Shown here: one piece after another, positions 5,455 through 5,785 of the stretch
Numbering within the stretch: position 1 is the stretch's first letter
Layout: each line of letters opens with the position of its first letter
Source of the DNA: Trichodesmium sp. MAG_R04
Lineage (GTDB): Bacteria > Cyanobacteriota > Cyanobacteriia > Cyanobacteriales > Microcoleaceae
Direction of reading: 5' to 3'
Length of the DNA: 5,785 nt
NCBI GenBank assembly: GCA_023356515.1
Contig: JAKQYG010000276.1
Location: 1-5,785 of the forward strand
Position numbers and translations under genes: made by a program
Notes under the pieces: model-generated
Seen by the model: only the letters and a program-made list of their open reading frames with translations
Databases searched by the model: none
What the model was told of the DNA's origin: nothing

Positions 5455-5461
5455 AGGAGGA
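5455..5461 (+). promoter_or_regulatory. Strong Shine-Dalgarno site fixing a TTG start
   Basis: AGGAGGA ends six bases before TTG 5468. It is a near-ideal ribosome binding site, and the only good one among the starts in this window. It decides the start, because no ATG or GTG exists in frame between the upstream stop (TAA 5405-5407) and this TTG. Confidence 0.85.
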
Positions 5462-5467
5462 TTAATT

Positions 5468-5785
5468 TTGCGCGGAATTATTATTAGTCTGGGAATAGCA
5501 ATAGTCTGTGGTTTGGTTTTGATTGTTGCTCAAATTATAGGTTCAGGAAAAGAGGTAGTTGCTTCTCAAAGTACACTAGATACTATAAATTCTACTGAAG
5601 TTCAGCAGCAAGTGGCAGAAGGTACTACACTAAATCCAACAATTACAATGGCAGAAAATATTATGACTCAAAATGATGAAAAAGTTATTACTACTGATTC
5701 TGGTCTTCAGTATGTGGTCTTGGCAGAAGGAGATGGTGCTACTCCTCAAAAGGGTCAGACAGTTGTGGTTCACTATACTGGAACT
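5468..5785 (+). CDS. FKBP-type peptidyl-prolyl cis-trans isomerase, membrane-anchored (3' partial)
   Basis: This is the first 106 codons of a folding catalyst that isomerises Xaa-Pro bonds; the gene runs off the right edge. An N-terminal hydrophobic segment (about 4-24, after M-R-G) acts as a signal anchor or signal peptide. Next comes a polar Ser/Thr/Gln-rich linker (25-70), then the start of the FKBP domain: T-D-S-G-L-Q-Y-V-V-L (76-85), G-D-G-A-T-P (88-93) and K-G-Q-T-V-V-V-H-Y-T-G-T (95-106). The S-G-L-Q-Y and V-x-V-H-Y-T-G motifs are classic for FkpA/Mip-like FKBPs. Most FKBP active-site residues lie beyond the window, apart from the H-Y-T-G tyrosine. The cysteine at residue 14 is inside the hydrophobic stretch but is not preceded by a small residue as in a lipobox, so lipidation is unlikely. 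The product probably acts in the periplasm or thylakoid lumen. Translation starts at TTG, supported by AGGAGGA six bases upstream. Confidence 0.92.
   Translation, partial: MRGIIISLGIAIVCGLVLIVAQIIGSGKEVVASQSTLDTINSTEVQQQVAEGTTLNPTITMAENIMTQNDEKVITTDSGLQYVVLAEGDGATPQKGQTVVVHYTGT

Overview
The window looks like chromosomal DNA from a low-GC cyanobacterium. The main evidence is the gene for an NblS/Hik33 (DspA) sensor kinase, a cyanobacterial core regulator. Supporting signs are three copies of the HIP1 octamer GCGATCGC, short heptad and palindromic intergenic repeats of the kind common in these genomes, a small cyanobacterial-type phasin-like protein, and genes that mostly lack Shine-Dalgarno sites. 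Genus cannot be assigned from this window.

Layout from left to right: (1) the last 56 codons of a serine beta-lactamase-like (class C / NylB-type) hydrolase; (2) purD, for purine biosynthesis, starting at ATG 375; (3) after a 121-bp gap, nblS on the same strand, complete with TM-sensor-TM-HAMP-PAS-HisKA-HATPase architecture; (4) a 381-bp intergenic region holding a tandemly duplicated 91/98-bp AT-rich unit and a palindromic GTTGGGTTA/TAACCCAAC repeat; (5) on the minus strand, convergent with nblS, a 119-residue zinc-ribbon membrane protein; (6) divergent from it, a 108-residue phasin-like coiled-coil protein; (7) a 236-bp gap with a hairpin and a repeat element; (8) the first 106 codons of a membrane-anchored FKBP-type prolyl isomerase, with a TTG start and a strong ribosome binding site.

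The most notable observation is a shared four-cysteine signature, L-C-x2-C-x-Y-x3-D-S-C-x10-C-T-L. It occurs once as an insertion near the end of the NblS PAS domain, just before the phospho-acceptor helix, and once in the middle of the neighbouring zinc-ribbon membrane protein. The two align without gaps over 26 residues with 10 identities and all four cysteines in register. This suggests a metal, Fe-S or thiol-redox module used by both proteins, and possibly a functional link between a stress-sensing kinase and a small membrane partner. That link is inference. The rest of the window is largely housekeeping genes with repeat-rich spacers.
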